Source of the DNA: Sphingosinicella microcystinivorans
Lineage (GTDB): Bacteria; Pseudomonadota; Alphaproteobacteria; Sphingomonadales; Sphingomonadaceae
DNA: 64,000 nt
Direction of reading: 5' to 3'
Assembly: GCF_003634215.1 (NCBI RefSeq)
Contig: NZ_RBWX01000008.1
Location: 124,001-188,000, forward strand
The notes beneath the pieces are model-generated. The model had not been told where the DNA came from. It did no database searches and saw nothing but the letters and a program-made list of their open reading frames with translations. A program made the position numbers and the translations under genes. Below, in pieces: positions 9,976 through 17,477 of this stretch. Position 1 is the stretch's first letter; each line of letters begins with the position of its first letter.

Positions 9976-11358
9976 GTGACACGGGCTATACAGGACTGGG
10001 CGAAATCGGGCGGGGCCGGCGTGATCGTATCGGCACCGTCGACACCGCATCTCAACGTTGCGGACCGGCGACAGGCCGTTGATCCCGATGGGACACTTGT
10101 TGCAACGCTCGCCGAGTTCTGGCCGCATGTGGAGCCTCAGATCGAAGCTTTCGTTCGCACCTATCTCGATCATTTTGCCCGGCTCGCCCCCGGCCATGCA
10201 CATGCGGACACCGAAGGCCGCAAGTTCGCCGAAGGCGTGGCTTATGCACGCGAGAAATGGTGTGACCCTTTTGGTCCGGCATTCGGAGAGCGGCTGGTCG
10301 CCGCCGCGCGCGCCATGGATCGACACGGCATTCCCTACCATGTCGTGCTGGCAAGCTATCAGGCGAGCGACGAGGCTGTGCTGAGGTACCTGACCAGCAC
10401 ACTTGCGCCCGACCCCGCCCAGCTCCTGCGCGCTACGACAGCCCTGATGCGCCTCGCCTCTTATGAAGCGAGCGTGCTGACTGCGGCGCTTCACGACATC
10501 GAGCGTACACGGATCGATACGCTGCTGCGCGAGCAGGCCAATCGCTTCCGTCAGGATATCGCCGCCGTCGTCGAGCGCGCCGGCGCGCAAAGCCGCGCGC
10601 TGCGCGAGCGTTCGCAGGCCGCGGCGCGGCGCTCGCGTGAAATGCTGGGCAGCGCCGCCGAGGTTTCGTCCGCCGCCGAGCAGTCCGCCATCGCGATGCG
10701 TCAAGCCGCCGAGACCGCCGCAAGTCTCATTCGCGTCATCGAGGAAACCCGCCGCGATGTCGATGCCACCACCGGCATCGCCAACGAGGCGACGGCGCAG
10801 GCCGACGCAGCCGCGACCACCGTTTCCATGCTCGAAAGCCACGGGCAGGCCATCGAATCCATCGTCAGCCTGATCCGAGACATCGCCGGGCAAACCAACC
10901 TCCTCGCGCTCAACGCTACGATCGAGGCGGCGCGCGCAGGCGAAAGCGGCCGCGGATTTGCCGTCGTCGCCTCCGAAGTGAAATCGCTGGCGGGCCAGAC
11001 CGCCCGCGCCACCGACGAGATCGCGGCCAAGATCGCCGCTATTCAGGAAGCGACGCGCAACACCGTGAACGCCAACGGCGCCATCCGGCGCACCGTGGAT
11101 GGTGTTCGCGTCTCCGCCGATAGCATCCGCACCGCGATGGACAGCCAGGCCGCCACCGTCACCACGATCAGCGGTTCGGTCGACGAAACCGCGCTTTCGG
11201 CCGACGCCATGTCCCATGCCATTGCTCGCATCCGTCAAACAACCGAGGCGATGGCCTCCGAAATGGACATGGTGGAAACCTCGTTCCGCAGCGTTGACGA
11301 CGAGCTCGCAGCCCTCCAACAGGCCGTGCACAGCTTCACCACCGGCATCGCCGCGTGA
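9976..11358 (+). CDS. Soluble methyl-accepting chemotaxis protein with globin-like sensor domain
   Basis: A 460-residue protein with no membrane segment. Residues ~40-180 look like a globin-coupled or protoglobin-type sensor: an [20 protein letters not shown] helix, then [15 protein letters not shown] around residues 115-129 with candidate haem-ligand histidines H117 and H122. Residues ~240-430 form a coiled-coil MCP signalling domain whose hairpin tip (~300-335) reads [20 protein letters not shown], the classical CheA/CheW-binding signature. The start is the GTG at 9976 with AGGGG 8 bp upstream. It sits alone between the divergent PAS gene and tRNA-Thr. A redox or gas input is plausible but rests on weak sensor-domain similarity; the MCP output domain is certain. 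Confidence 0.88.
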   Translation: MTRAIQDWAKSGGAGVIVSAPSTPHLNVADRRQAVDPDGTLVATLAEFWPHVEPQIEAFVRTYLDHFARLAPGHAHADTEGRKFAEGVAYAREKWCDPFGPAFGERLVAAARAMDRHGIPYHVVLASYQASDEAVLRYLTSTLAPDPAQLLRATTALMRLASYEASVLTAALHDIERTRIDTLLREQANRFRQDIAAVVERAGAQSRALRERSQAAARRSREMLGSAAEVSSAAEQSAIAMRQAAETAASLIRVIEETRRDVDATTGIANEATAQADAAATTVSMLESHGQAIESIVSLIRDIAGQTNLLALNATIEAARAGESGRGFAVVASEVKSLAGQTARATDEIAAKIAAIQEATRNTVNANGAIRRTVDGVRVSADSIRTAMDSQAATVTTISGSVDETALSADAMSHAIARIRQTTEAMASEMDMVETSFRSVDDELAALQQAVHSFTTGIAA

Positions 11359-11427
11359 AGCGGCATGCAGCTTGGTGCTTGTCTTGACTCGCGCGCACTG
11401 TTAAGGGGTCCGCCGTTTCCGGGATTA

Positions 11428-11503
11428 GCCGCTTTAGCTCAGCCGGTAGAGCACATCATTCGTAATGATGGGGTCAGGTGTTCGAGTCACCTAAGCGGCA
11501 CCA
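11428..11503 (+). tRNA. tRNA-Thr (anticodon CGU)
   Basis: A 76-nt cloverleaf can be drawn by hand. The acceptor stem is GCCGCTT pairing with AAGCGGC, the D arm is TAGCTCAGCCGGTAGAGC, and the anticodon stem CATCA/TGATG encloses loop TTCGTAA with anticodon CGT. The T arm carries TTCGAGT, and the 3' end has discriminator A plus an encoded CCA. A TTGACT at 11384 could be a -35 box, but I see no convincing -10. The 3' end faces an integrase gene, making this the likely integration site of the small element that follows. Confidence 0.97.
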
Positions 11504-11665
11504 CCCCTTCTTCCCAAAACGTTCTAAAACCTTGATTTTCTGCGGGCTACGAAGGAATCTTCTCCTTTGAGCGGTCTCGCTTTGTTCCACGAAATTCCAC
11601 TGGATCGCAGAAATCCGGGGGCAATTTTGGGGGCAACGCGATTGCTGAAAAGGCGTTGCCCCCAA

Positions 11666-12895
11666 ATGTGCTTGAGAGCCGCAGAAATCCGTGCGTTTCC
11701 GACACTCGATACCCTCTATCGAAAATCGGACGAAAAAGGCCTGTATCTGGAGGTCCGCCCGAGCGGCGGAAAGCTCTGGTTCTTCAAGTATCGCGTGCAC
11801 GGGACCGAAAAGCGGCTGTCGTTCGGCCCTTGGCCCGAGGTCAGTTTGGCTCAGGCCCGCGATCTGAGGGATCAGGCGCGACGTGCCGTTCGGAGCGGGA
11901 AAGATCCGCTTCAGGAACGAAAGAAGAAGAAAATTACAGCCAAGCTTAGTGCCGGCAACAGTTTCCAATCAGTGGCCGAGGATTTCATTGAGGTGAAGTT
12001 CGTCGGCAACCGCAAGGCGGAAGCCACCATCGAGAAGGCGCGTTGGTTTCTCTCGCATCTGACAGGCGCAATCGGTGCCCGCCCAATTGCCGATATCGAG
12101 CCTGCGGAATTGCTGGCCGCGCTCAAGACGATCGAGAGGGCCGGGAAAAGAGAAACCGCCATGAGGACGCGGGCCTTTGCGAGCCGCGTTTTCCGGCATG
12201 GCGTTGCCATGTCCCTGTGCAAGACAGATCCTGCGGCGCTTATAGGCGATGCCTTGATGTCGCCGATCGTGAAGCATCGTGCGGCCATTCTCGATCCCGC
12301 AGGCCTTGGGGAACTTCTAAGAGCGATCGACGAATACGGCGGCGGCCCCATCGTCAAAATCGCAATGCAGCTTCTCCCTCATGTTTTCGTCCGACCGGGC
12401 GAACTCAGATATGCGAAATGGGATGAGGTCGATTGGGAAGAGGCTGTATGGCGAATTCCAGCAGACCGCACCAAGCTCCGGCGACCGCACAGCGTTCCGC
12501 TGTCGTGGCAGTCCATTACGCTTTTGCAGGAGCTGCGCCGTCACACGGGTTGGATGGACTGGTTGTTTCCCGGTGAACGCAGCCATCTCAAGCCGATGTG
12601 CGAGAACGCCATCAACCTCGCCTTCCGGCGTATGGGATTTCCAAAGGACGTTGTAACCGCCCATGGCTTCAGGGCGACTGCAAGCACCCTGCTAAACGAG
12701 AGCGGGAAATGGCATCCTGACGCCATCGAACGCGCATTGGCCCACGGACACAGCAATGCCGTGCGCGGAACCTACGCAAGAGGCCAACACTGGGACGAGC
12801 GCGTCGAAATGGCTCAATGGTGGAGTGACTACCTTGACCGCCTGAAGGTCGGCGGAGCGGTGATCCCCATTCACAAGCTCAAAAGCGTGGGCTGA
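11666..12895 (+). CDS. Tyrosine recombinase / P4-type integrase
   Basis: A site-specific recombinase of about 409 residues. The N-terminal DUF4102-type arm-binding domain is visible as AAEIRAFPTLDTLYRKSDEKG and LYLEVRPSGGKLWFFKYR. A core-binding domain and the catalytic domain follow. The catalytic set is intact: R243 in VRPGELR, H333 and R336 in HGFRATASTLLNE, H360 in LAHGHSNAVRGTY, and nucleophile Y370. I placed the start at the ATG 11666, where P4-integrase similarity begins. A TTG at 11567 with GAAGGAA upstream is an alternative that would add 33 residues. It lies 162 bp beyond tRNA-Thr and probably recombines at that gene's 3' end. Confidence 0.93.
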   Translation: MCLRAAEIRAFPTLDTLYRKSDEKGLYLEVRPSGGKLWFFKYRVHGTEKRLSFGPWPEVSLAQARDLRDQARRAVRSGKDPLQERKKKKITAKLSAGNSFQSVAEDFIEVKFVGNRKAEATIEKARWFLSHLTGAIGARPIADIEPAELLAALKTIERAGKRETAMRTRAFASRVFRHGVAMSLCKTDPAALIGDALMSPIVKHRAAILDPAGLGELLRAIDEYGGGPIVKIAMQLLPHVFVRPGELRYAKWDEVDWEEAVWRIPADRTKLRRPHSVPLSWQSITLLQELRRHTGWMDWLFPGERSHLKPMCENAINLAFRRMGFPKDVVTAHGFRATASTLLNESGKWHPDAIERALAHGHSNAVRGTYARGQHWDERVEMAQWWSDYLDRLKVGGAVIPIHKLKSVG

Positions 12896-12904
12896 GTATT
12901 TCGC

Positions 12905-13108
12905 TCAGTCTGATTTCGGCGTGACCCACACTTCAACGGGTGCGATGAACTTGCCCGGCGCAGGCTTGCCGACATGCACGCGGTCTGCCGTGACCCGCTC
13001 TCCGGTTTCGAGGTTGAATGTCGCCCACGGCTTGGGCATGCGGCCGAAGGTCATCTTCTGAATGGGCTGGCCTGTGGCCGTGTTCATGATCGTTGCGATG
13101 ATTGCCAT
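12905..13108 (-). CDS. Small hypothetical protein of the integrative element
   Basis: A 67-residue reading frame starting at the ATG 13108 (MAIIATIMNTATGQPIQ), downstream of the alpA-like gene on the same strand with a 49-bp gap, and converging on the integrase with only 9 bp between stops. It has no signal peptide, membrane segment or recognisable family, and contains a predicted beta-rich stretch (VTADRVHVG, FIAPVEVWVTPKSD). There is no good ribosome site before the ATG. Reality as a gene is suggested by its position in the element and by a composition that reads like a normal protein; the function is unknown. Confidence 0.5.
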   Translation of the reverse strand: MAIIATIMNTATGQPIQKMTFGRMPKPWATFNLETGERVTADRVHVGKPAPGKFIAPVEVWVTPKSD

Positions 13109-13157
13109 GCCGCGGCGATAGCGGGCACGCCCCCATGTTGTCCAGCAAGGCTTCGGC

Positions 13158-13364
13158 CTACTCCGCCGGCAGATCGTCGACATGGAAGAACATCGGGTTC
13201 TTCATCCATGCGCTGACGGCGGACTCGCGCCAGCCGGTGCAGCGCGTGGAGATCCGGACCTGGCGCGGGAACGTGCCGCTTTGCATTTTCCGGTAGAGCG
13301 TCGAGCGGCTGAGCCCAGTGCGGTCGAGGACAGTGTGCAAGCGCAGGATATGGTCATGGGACAT
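13158..13364 (-). CDS. AlpA-family phage/island transcriptional regulator
   Basis: A 68-residue protein with one MerR-like helix-turn-helix, matching the AlpA (prophage CP4-57 regulator) family. The diagnostic segment is VLDRTGLSRSTLYRKMQSGTFP, then ISTRCTGWRESAVSAWM near the C-terminus. The ATG at 13364 is preceded by AAGGAAGGA at good spacing. AlpA proteins activate the integrase or excision functions of P4-like elements, consistent with the integrase 0.5 kb away. It diverges from mucR across a 364-bp spacer rich in TTGACGC repeats, which may include its operator. Confidence 0.85.
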   Translation of the reverse strand: MSHDHILRLHTVLDRTGLSRSTLYRKMQSGTFPRQVRISTRCTGWRESAVSAWMKNPMFFHVDDLPAE

Positions 13365-13433
13365 GGCTGGTCCTTCCTTAAGCGGTTGTCAGCTTCCCCC
13401 TAACCAAGATCAGGAAGTCCAGAATTGGCGCGT

Positions 13434-13609
13434 GCGTCAAGAGTGCCAAAACGGCGCCAGACGGGCGAATAGTACGTTCTGGAAACACACGGACGCTGGT
13501 GAACACCAATTGACGCTTATTGACGCAAAGATATTTTTGAAGCTGGCCGCGATTTACCGTCTCAGGAGGTTCCACAGAGCAAAGGTGGATACGAATCACT
13601 TTGCGTCAA
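13434..13609. repeat. Cluster of four TTGACGC repeats in the alpA-mucR spacer
   Basis: The 364-bp gene-free stretch 13365-13728 contains TTGACGC four times: inverted at 13434-13440 and 13603-13609, direct at 13510-13516 and 13520-13526. The two direct copies are 10 bp apart, one helical turn. The copies at 13520 and 13603 extend to an 11-nt inverted match, TTGACGCAAAG. The stretch is more AT-rich than its surroundings. Some copies could act as -35 boxes; the clustering looks more like binding sites for AlpA, the integrase or MucR. I see no supported gene in this stretch. Confidence 0.6.
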
Positions 13610-13728
13610 AAGTATAAAAGCATGGAACCGGATGTCGTTTCAGCAATTTCGCGTTCATGCGCGTTCGTGTAGGGCAGCGCGCAAGTCCGGCAATGAAGCA
13701 GGACGCAAAACCAACGGGGTCTTACTTC

Positions 13729-14160
13729 ATGACGGAACAGAACACGCATCAGGATGTCCTGGCGCTTACCGCCGACATCGTCTCTTCGCATGTCGCGAAC
13801 AATACGGTCGCGGTCTCCGACCTGCCGACGCTCATCCAGAACGTCTACGCTGCGCTCGCCAACGTGGGCGGCGCCATGGGGCCGGAAAAGCCGAAGCAGG
13901 AACCGGCCGTTTCCATCCGCGTCTCAGTGAAGCCTGACTTCATCACCTGTCTTGAAGACGGCAAGAAGCTGAAGATGCTGAAGCGCCATCTGATGACGCA
14001 CTACAACCTGACCCCCGACGAATACCGCGCGAAGTGGGGCCTTCCCGCCGACTATCCGATGGTCGCGCCGAACTATGCGCTGCAGCGCCAGGAACTGGCG
14101 AAGAAGATCGGTCTCGGCACCAAGCGCACCGCGTCGGGCCGGGGCAAGAAGAAGGCCTGA
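13729..14160 (+). CDS. MucR/Ros family transcriptional regulator
   Basis: A 143-residue regulator of the alphaproteobacterial MucR family, which controls surface polysaccharides, motility and cell-cycle genes. The core reads VKPDFITCLEDGKKLKMLKRHLMTHYNLTPDEYRAKW, then LPADYPMVAPNYALQR, and a basic tail. In the zinc-finger region the expected second cysteine is replaced: C-L-E-D instead of C-x2-C, while the histidines of RHLMTH remain. Such C-to-D variants are known in MucR relatives. I chose the ATG at 13729 (MTEQNTHQD); an ATG 36 bp earlier and a start at 13657 lack family similarity. A GC-rich hairpin follows immediately. Confidence 0.93.
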   Translation: MTEQNTHQDVLALTADIVSSHVANNTVAVSDLPTLIQNVYAALANVGGAMGPEKPKQEPAVSIRVSVKPDFITCLEDGKKLKMLKRHLMTHYNLTPDEYRAKWGLPADYPMVAPNYALQRQELAKKIGLGTKRTASGRGKKKA

Positions 14161-14616
14161 AGCTTTATGCCCGCGCCGCCCTTTCCGGCGGCGCGGATGT
14201 ATGTTGATACGGACTTTGTTGAAGCGGATAGCCACCCCGCCCTCGCGGGCGGGGTGATGTCGTTTGTGTCGTCCTGAGGATCGGGAGCGGGCGTCACAGG
14301 ACTTGGGCGGGCCGCGCCGGCCTGCAACCCGCCTGCGGCAGGTCTTCCTCTTCGTTCCAGCCCTTCGGGTGCAGGCCGCCTCATGGGGCCCGCGTCTTCC
14401 CGTTCCTGCCGCCCACCCCCGCCCTCCGGCCGGGGCCGCGGCTTTGGCAGGAGTAGGCAAATGGCCCGCTTTATAAGCCGGGCCGATTGGAAGCGGATTG
14501 CTGCCCGCTGCCAGAGCTTTTTTGTTTTCGAATTGGCTTGAAAGGGGCTCGAGGCATCTGAGCGAACGCACCTGGCTGCACTCGCACCCGACCCCTGCCC
14601 ACTCAGTGGAGCGGGT
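14161..14616. other. Gene-free stretch between mucR and the HxlR regulator
   Basis: About 450 bp without a supportable gene. Besides the hairpin after mucR it has a second perfect 10-bp hairpin at 14233-14256 (CACCCCGCCC, loop TCGC, GGGCGGGGTG). After that come GC-rich segments with imperfect local repeats and a T-run near 14516-14526. A 26-codon frame from the ATG at 14461 has no ribosome site and I do not call it. It may hold the ends of two convergent transcripts or a small RNA. Confidence 0.5.
14171..14196 (+). terminator. GC-rich hairpin after mucR
   Basis: A perfect 10-bp inverted repeat (CCGCGCCGCC ... GGCGGCGCGG) with loop CTTTCC begins 10 bp after the mucR stop. No T-run follows, so intrinsic termination is uncertain; the position and strength suggest transcript end formation or 3' stabilisation. 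Confidence 0.6.
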
Positions 14617-15351
14617 CTAGGGCCTTATCGCCACGGGATCGAACTTGGGCGGCAGGACGAAAAGGTCCGCAAATCGGGCGGCAAGCGCCGAATCGCCGTG
14701 AAGAACGAGTACGCCTTCATCGGCGAGCGCGTCCAGCGATGCACCGCCATAAACGAACGCGGCCAGCGCGGAGGGCCGACCGCTGAAAATGATGTCGCCT
14801 GCCGCGGCGCACCGTTCGACATGAATGCCGCTACGATCGACGCTGGCGCTATATTCGTCCTCGCCGAACCGGAAACCGATCGTAAGCTCCAGGCTCCCGA
14901 TGCGATGCCTGTCGATCATCGTGCGGAACGACAGGAGGATCGAAACGCCGCTGATCGGGAGTGTCGGGTCGTGCGCAGGCGAGCGCGTTGCCCAACGACC
15001 GAGTTCCTGCACGATCGGCTCCGCCTCATAGCCCCATTCCGTGAGACCATAGACCTGTACGCTGGCCGGCGGAGGCAGCTTGCTCCGCACGACGACCCCA
15101 CTCGTTTCCAGCTCAGAGAGGCGCTGGGTAAGCACATTGGCGCTGATTCCGGGCAGGTCGGCGCGCAAGTCACCGAAGCGTCGCGGACCGAGCATAAGCT
15201 CGCGCACCACGAACAAAGCCCAGCGATCGCCGAGCAGTTCCAGGCCGTGCGCCATGCCGCAGGCGTCGCGATAGGCGCGTTTTTTGGCACTTTTGGGCAA
15301 TTGAGTTATATTTGCTAACTTCACAGTTGTTTTATTTAATTTGTTGGGCAT
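14617..15351 (-). CDS. HxlR-family regulator with C-terminal SCP2-like domain
   Basis: A 244-residue protein. Residues ~25-115 are an HxlR winged helix: YRDACGMAHGLELLGDRWALFVVRELML, then RRFGDLRADLPGISANVLTQRLSELE. The second half (from ~130) resembles the sterol-carrier/SCP2-like domain often fused to such regulators in actinobacteria and proteobacteria (FRFGEDEYSASVDRSGIHVERC). The ATG at 15351 (MPNKLNK) is preferred over a start 27 bp upstream. The gene diverges from the DUF1428-glyoxalase fusion, with only 44 bp between start codons, and therefore probably controls it; the ligand is unknown. Confidence 0.88.
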   Translation of the reverse strand: MPNKLNKTTVKLANITQLPKSAKKRAYRDACGMAHGLELLGDRWALFVVRELMLGPRRFGDLRADLPGISANVLTQRLSELETSGVVVRSKLPPPASVQVYGLTEWGYEAEPIVQELGRWATRSPAHDPTLPISGVSILLSFRTMIDRHRIGSLELTIGFRFGEDEYSASVDRSGIHVERCAAAGDIIFSGRPSALAAFVYGGASLDALADEGVLVLHGDSALAARFADLFVLPPKFDPVAIRP

Positions 15352-15395
15352 GTTGTCAACATCGAGTCGGAATTGCACGAGGGAAGGATAGAGGC

Positions 15396-16544
15396 ATGAC
15401 CTATGTAGACGGTTTCGTGCTCGCGGTGCCCACTGCGGACAAGCGGAAATTTATCGACCATGCCAGGCGGGGTGACAGCGCCTTCATGGACCTGGGCGCG
15501 CTTCGAATCCTTGAATGCTGGGGCGACGACGTTCCCGACGGCAAGCTGACGGATTTTCGCCGCGCCGTTCAGGCGAAGGAGGACGAGACGGTCGTGTTCT
15601 CGTGGATCGAATGGCCCGACAAAGCCACGCGCGACGCCGCCTACGCCCAAATGGACACGCTGATGAAAACAGACGACCGGATGAACCCGGAAAAGAACCC
15701 CATGCCCTTCGACGGCAAAAGAATGATCTTCGGCGGGTTCGCTCCGATCATGGCGCTGGAGACGCCCGCCACCAACAAACCGGGCGACTACATATGGTAC
15801 GAACTGCTGACCAGCGACGTGCCGGCTGCGCAGACGTTCTACGCGGGCGTCCTCGGCTGGAACTTCGTCGATAGCGGCCAATCCGACATGGACTACCGGA
15901 TCATCAACGCCGGCGCGAACAGCGTCGGAGGGCTGATGGAGATCACCAAGGAGATGGCGGACCACGGCGCTACGCCGACGTGGCTTGGCTACATCGCGGT
16001 CGACGATGTCGATGCCACGGCTGCCAGGCTCGCAGCACAGGGCGGGCGGACGCTGATGCCCGCGATGGACGTTCCGATGGTCGGACGGATCGCGATGGTC
16101 GCTGACCCGCAGGGCGCGCCGTTCTATATCATGAAGGCGCAAGGGACCGGCAAAAGCCTAGCCTTCGCTGACGATGTTCCGCGGGTTGGGCACTGCGCGT
16201 GGAACGAGCTTCAGACTTCGAACCCGGCCGCCGCGTGGGCGTTCTATGGTGATCTGTTCGCCTGGAAGCAGGATGGGGAGCTGGATATGGGCCCGATGGG
16301 CAAATACCAGTTCATCCGTCACGGCACGGTGATCGGCGCGATTATGCCGGGCAGCGCGGAAATGGGACCGCCACGCTGGAACCAGTACTTCCGCGTCGGG
16401 GATATTGACGCCGCAAAGGCCGCAGTCGAGGATGGCGGCGGTCGGATCGTAAGCGGCCCGGACGAGATCCCCGGCGGCGAGTTCTCGATGAACTGCATCG
16501 ATCCCCAGGGAGCGCCTTTCGGCCTGGTCGGCGGTCGACGCTGA
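15396..16544 (+). CDS. DUF1428-VOC-VOC fusion protein
   Basis: A 382-residue cytoplasmic protein made of three units. Residues 1-~118 match the DUF1428 (YbaA-like) family: MTYVDGFVLAVPTADKRKF, LRILECWGDDVPDGKLTDF, KNPMPFDGKRMIFGGF. Residues ~130-250 and ~262-380 are two glyoxalase/bleomycin-resistance (VOC) modules: YIWYELLTSDVPAAQTFYAGVLGW in the first and HCAWNELQTSNPAAAWAFYGDLFAW in the second, each ending in an APFYIMK or APFGLVGG strand. The tandem VOC part resembles the small CFP30B-like antigens. The start ATG at 15396 has GAGGGAAGG upstream. It is read divergently from the HxlR regulator and is followed 50 bp later by another VOC gene. Confidence 0.9.
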   Translation: MTYVDGFVLAVPTADKRKFIDHARRGDSAFMDLGALRILECWGDDVPDGKLTDFRRAVQAKEDETVVFSWIEWPDKATRDAAYAQMDTLMKTDDRMNPEKNPMPFDGKRMIFGGFAPIMALETPATNKPGDYIWYELLTSDVPAAQTFYAGVLGWNFVDSGQSDMDYRIINAGANSVGGLMEITKEMADHGATPTWLGYIAVDDVDATAARLAAQGGRTLMPAMDVPMVGRIAMVADPQGAPFYIMKAQGTGKSLAFADDVPRVGHCAWNELQTSNPAAAWAFYGDLFAWKQDGELDMGPMGKYQFIRHGTVIGAIMPGSAEMGPPRWNQYFRVGDIDAAKAAVEDGGGRIVSGPDEIPGGEFSMNCIDPQGAPFGLVGGRR

Positions 16545-16594
16545 GCCTGCCCCAACCGTTCCTCGCAGAGAGATAAGAACAGCCGGAGACTTAT

Positions 16595-17083
16595 ATGGCG
16601 AGCAAGATCATCAACTGCCTGTGGTTCGATCACGGCGAAGCCCGCAAGGCTGCAGAGTTCTACGCGAGCATCTTCCCTGACAGCCATGTCGACAAATCGG
16701 CCGCCGCGCCTGCCGATTTCCCCTCGGGCAAGGAAGGCGATGAACTGACAGTGGAGTTCACGCTCCTTGGGCAAGCATTTATCGGGCTCAATGGCGGTCC
16801 TGCGTTCAAGCCGGACGAGGCCGTTTCGTTCATGATCGAAACGGAAGATCAGGAAGAGACCGATCGTTACTGGAACGCGATCGTCGGCAACGGCGGCGCG
16901 GAAAGCGCTTGCGGCTGGTGCAAGGACCGCTGGGGCTTTTCCTGGCAGATCACGCCGCGCGTGCTCAACGAGGCGTTCACCGGCCCGGACAGGGAGGCTG
17001 CACGGCGTGTGTTCGAAGCCATGATGACGATGCAGAAGATCGACATCGCGAAGATCGAGGCCGCGAGACGGGGTCAGAGCTAG
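16595..17083 (+). CDS. VOC family protein, PhnB / 3-demethylubiquinone-methyltransferase-like fold
   Basis: A 162-residue protein of the PhnB-like VOC family (Pfam 3-dmu-9_3-mt): INCLWFDHGEARKAAEFYASIFPDS at the N-terminus, FTLLGQAFIGLNGGPAFKPDEAVSF in the middle, CGWCKDRWGFSWQITPRVL near the end. The family name is historical; an actual methyltransferase role is not implied. The ATG at 16595 has CGGAGA upstream. It is on the same strand as the DUF1428-VOC fusion and probably forms a two-gene unit under the HxlR regulator. Confidence 0.88.
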   Translation: MASKIINCLWFDHGEARKAAEFYASIFPDSHVDKSAAAPADFPSGKEGDELTVEFTLLGQAFIGLNGGPAFKPDEAVSFMIETEDQEETDRYWNAIVGNGGAESACGWCKDRWGFSWQITPRVLNEAFTGPDREAARRVFEAMMTMQKIDIAKIEAARRGQS

Positions 17084-17477
17084 GGCCGATCGACACCCCT
17101 CTCTCTGACACCCGGAAAACAGCGCATTTCCGGGCTGCTGAATTTACGACTGGCTTGGGCGAAGAGACAGGATTGGGCTATCGGATCACCAGCTTCACGA
17201 TTGCCTTGCGCCGTTTGACCGCTGCCTAGCGTCCATTCGCATAGGTTGCGGCTTCCCGCCACCATAGCAGCATTCACTCCATTTCCCCTCCCCGATCCGG
17301 ACGCGGGCAGCGTGGTCGCGCGCGTGCTTTCAGCCATATCGCCCGGCCGGAAAATTGAGTGTCTCTCGTCATTGTTCCTCGGATGGCCCGGCTTCATGAA
17401 GCTGAGTGTGTCCGAAGCCGACAATCGCCAGCAGAGCATAGGCCCGGCAAGGACGTTTTGGGGGAGGATATTGTTCG
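17084..17477 (+). other. Gene-free leader upstream of the first TonB-dependent receptor
   Basis: About 390 bp with no supportable gene on either strand. It presumably contains the promoter and 5' leader of the receptor gene at 17478, whose ribosome site GGGGGAGG lies at about 17459. I see no clear operator palindrome or terminator hairpin. Confidence 0.45.

Larger units (their letters stand above)
11428..13630 (+). mobile_element. Small tRNA-Thr-associated integrative element (int, small gene, alpA)
   Basis: An integrase reading away from the 3' end of a tRNA gene, an AlpA-type regulator and one tiny gene make up a P4-like integration module of about 2 kb. The left boundary is the tRNA 3' part, the usual attachment site for this integrase class. 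The right boundary is uncertain: I found no second copy of the tRNA 3' end (TTCGAGTCACCTAAGCGGC) downstream, and took the edge of the AT-richer stretch before mucR. It therefore appears to be either a decayed remnant or a minimal element with a diverged right end. Confidence 0.55.

Noticed and set aside
9961-11331. 456-codon open frame opposite the chemoreceptor
   Set aside because: Glycine/histidine-rich low-complexity translation mirroring the MCP gene, no homology, no ribosome site.
13373-13379. TTAAGCGGT as a possible right att copy of the tRNA-Thr end
   Set aside because: Only about seven bases match the tRNA 3' part, within chance expectation, and it lies in the alpA leader.
13318-13617. 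99-codon plus-strand frame in the alpA-mucR spacer
   Set aside because: Begins inside alpA, mixed composition, no ribosome site or family; the stretch is better explained as regulatory DNA with TTGACGC repeats.
14461-14541. 26-codon frame MARFISRADWKR...
   Set aside because: No ribosome site, no context and too short to support as a gene.
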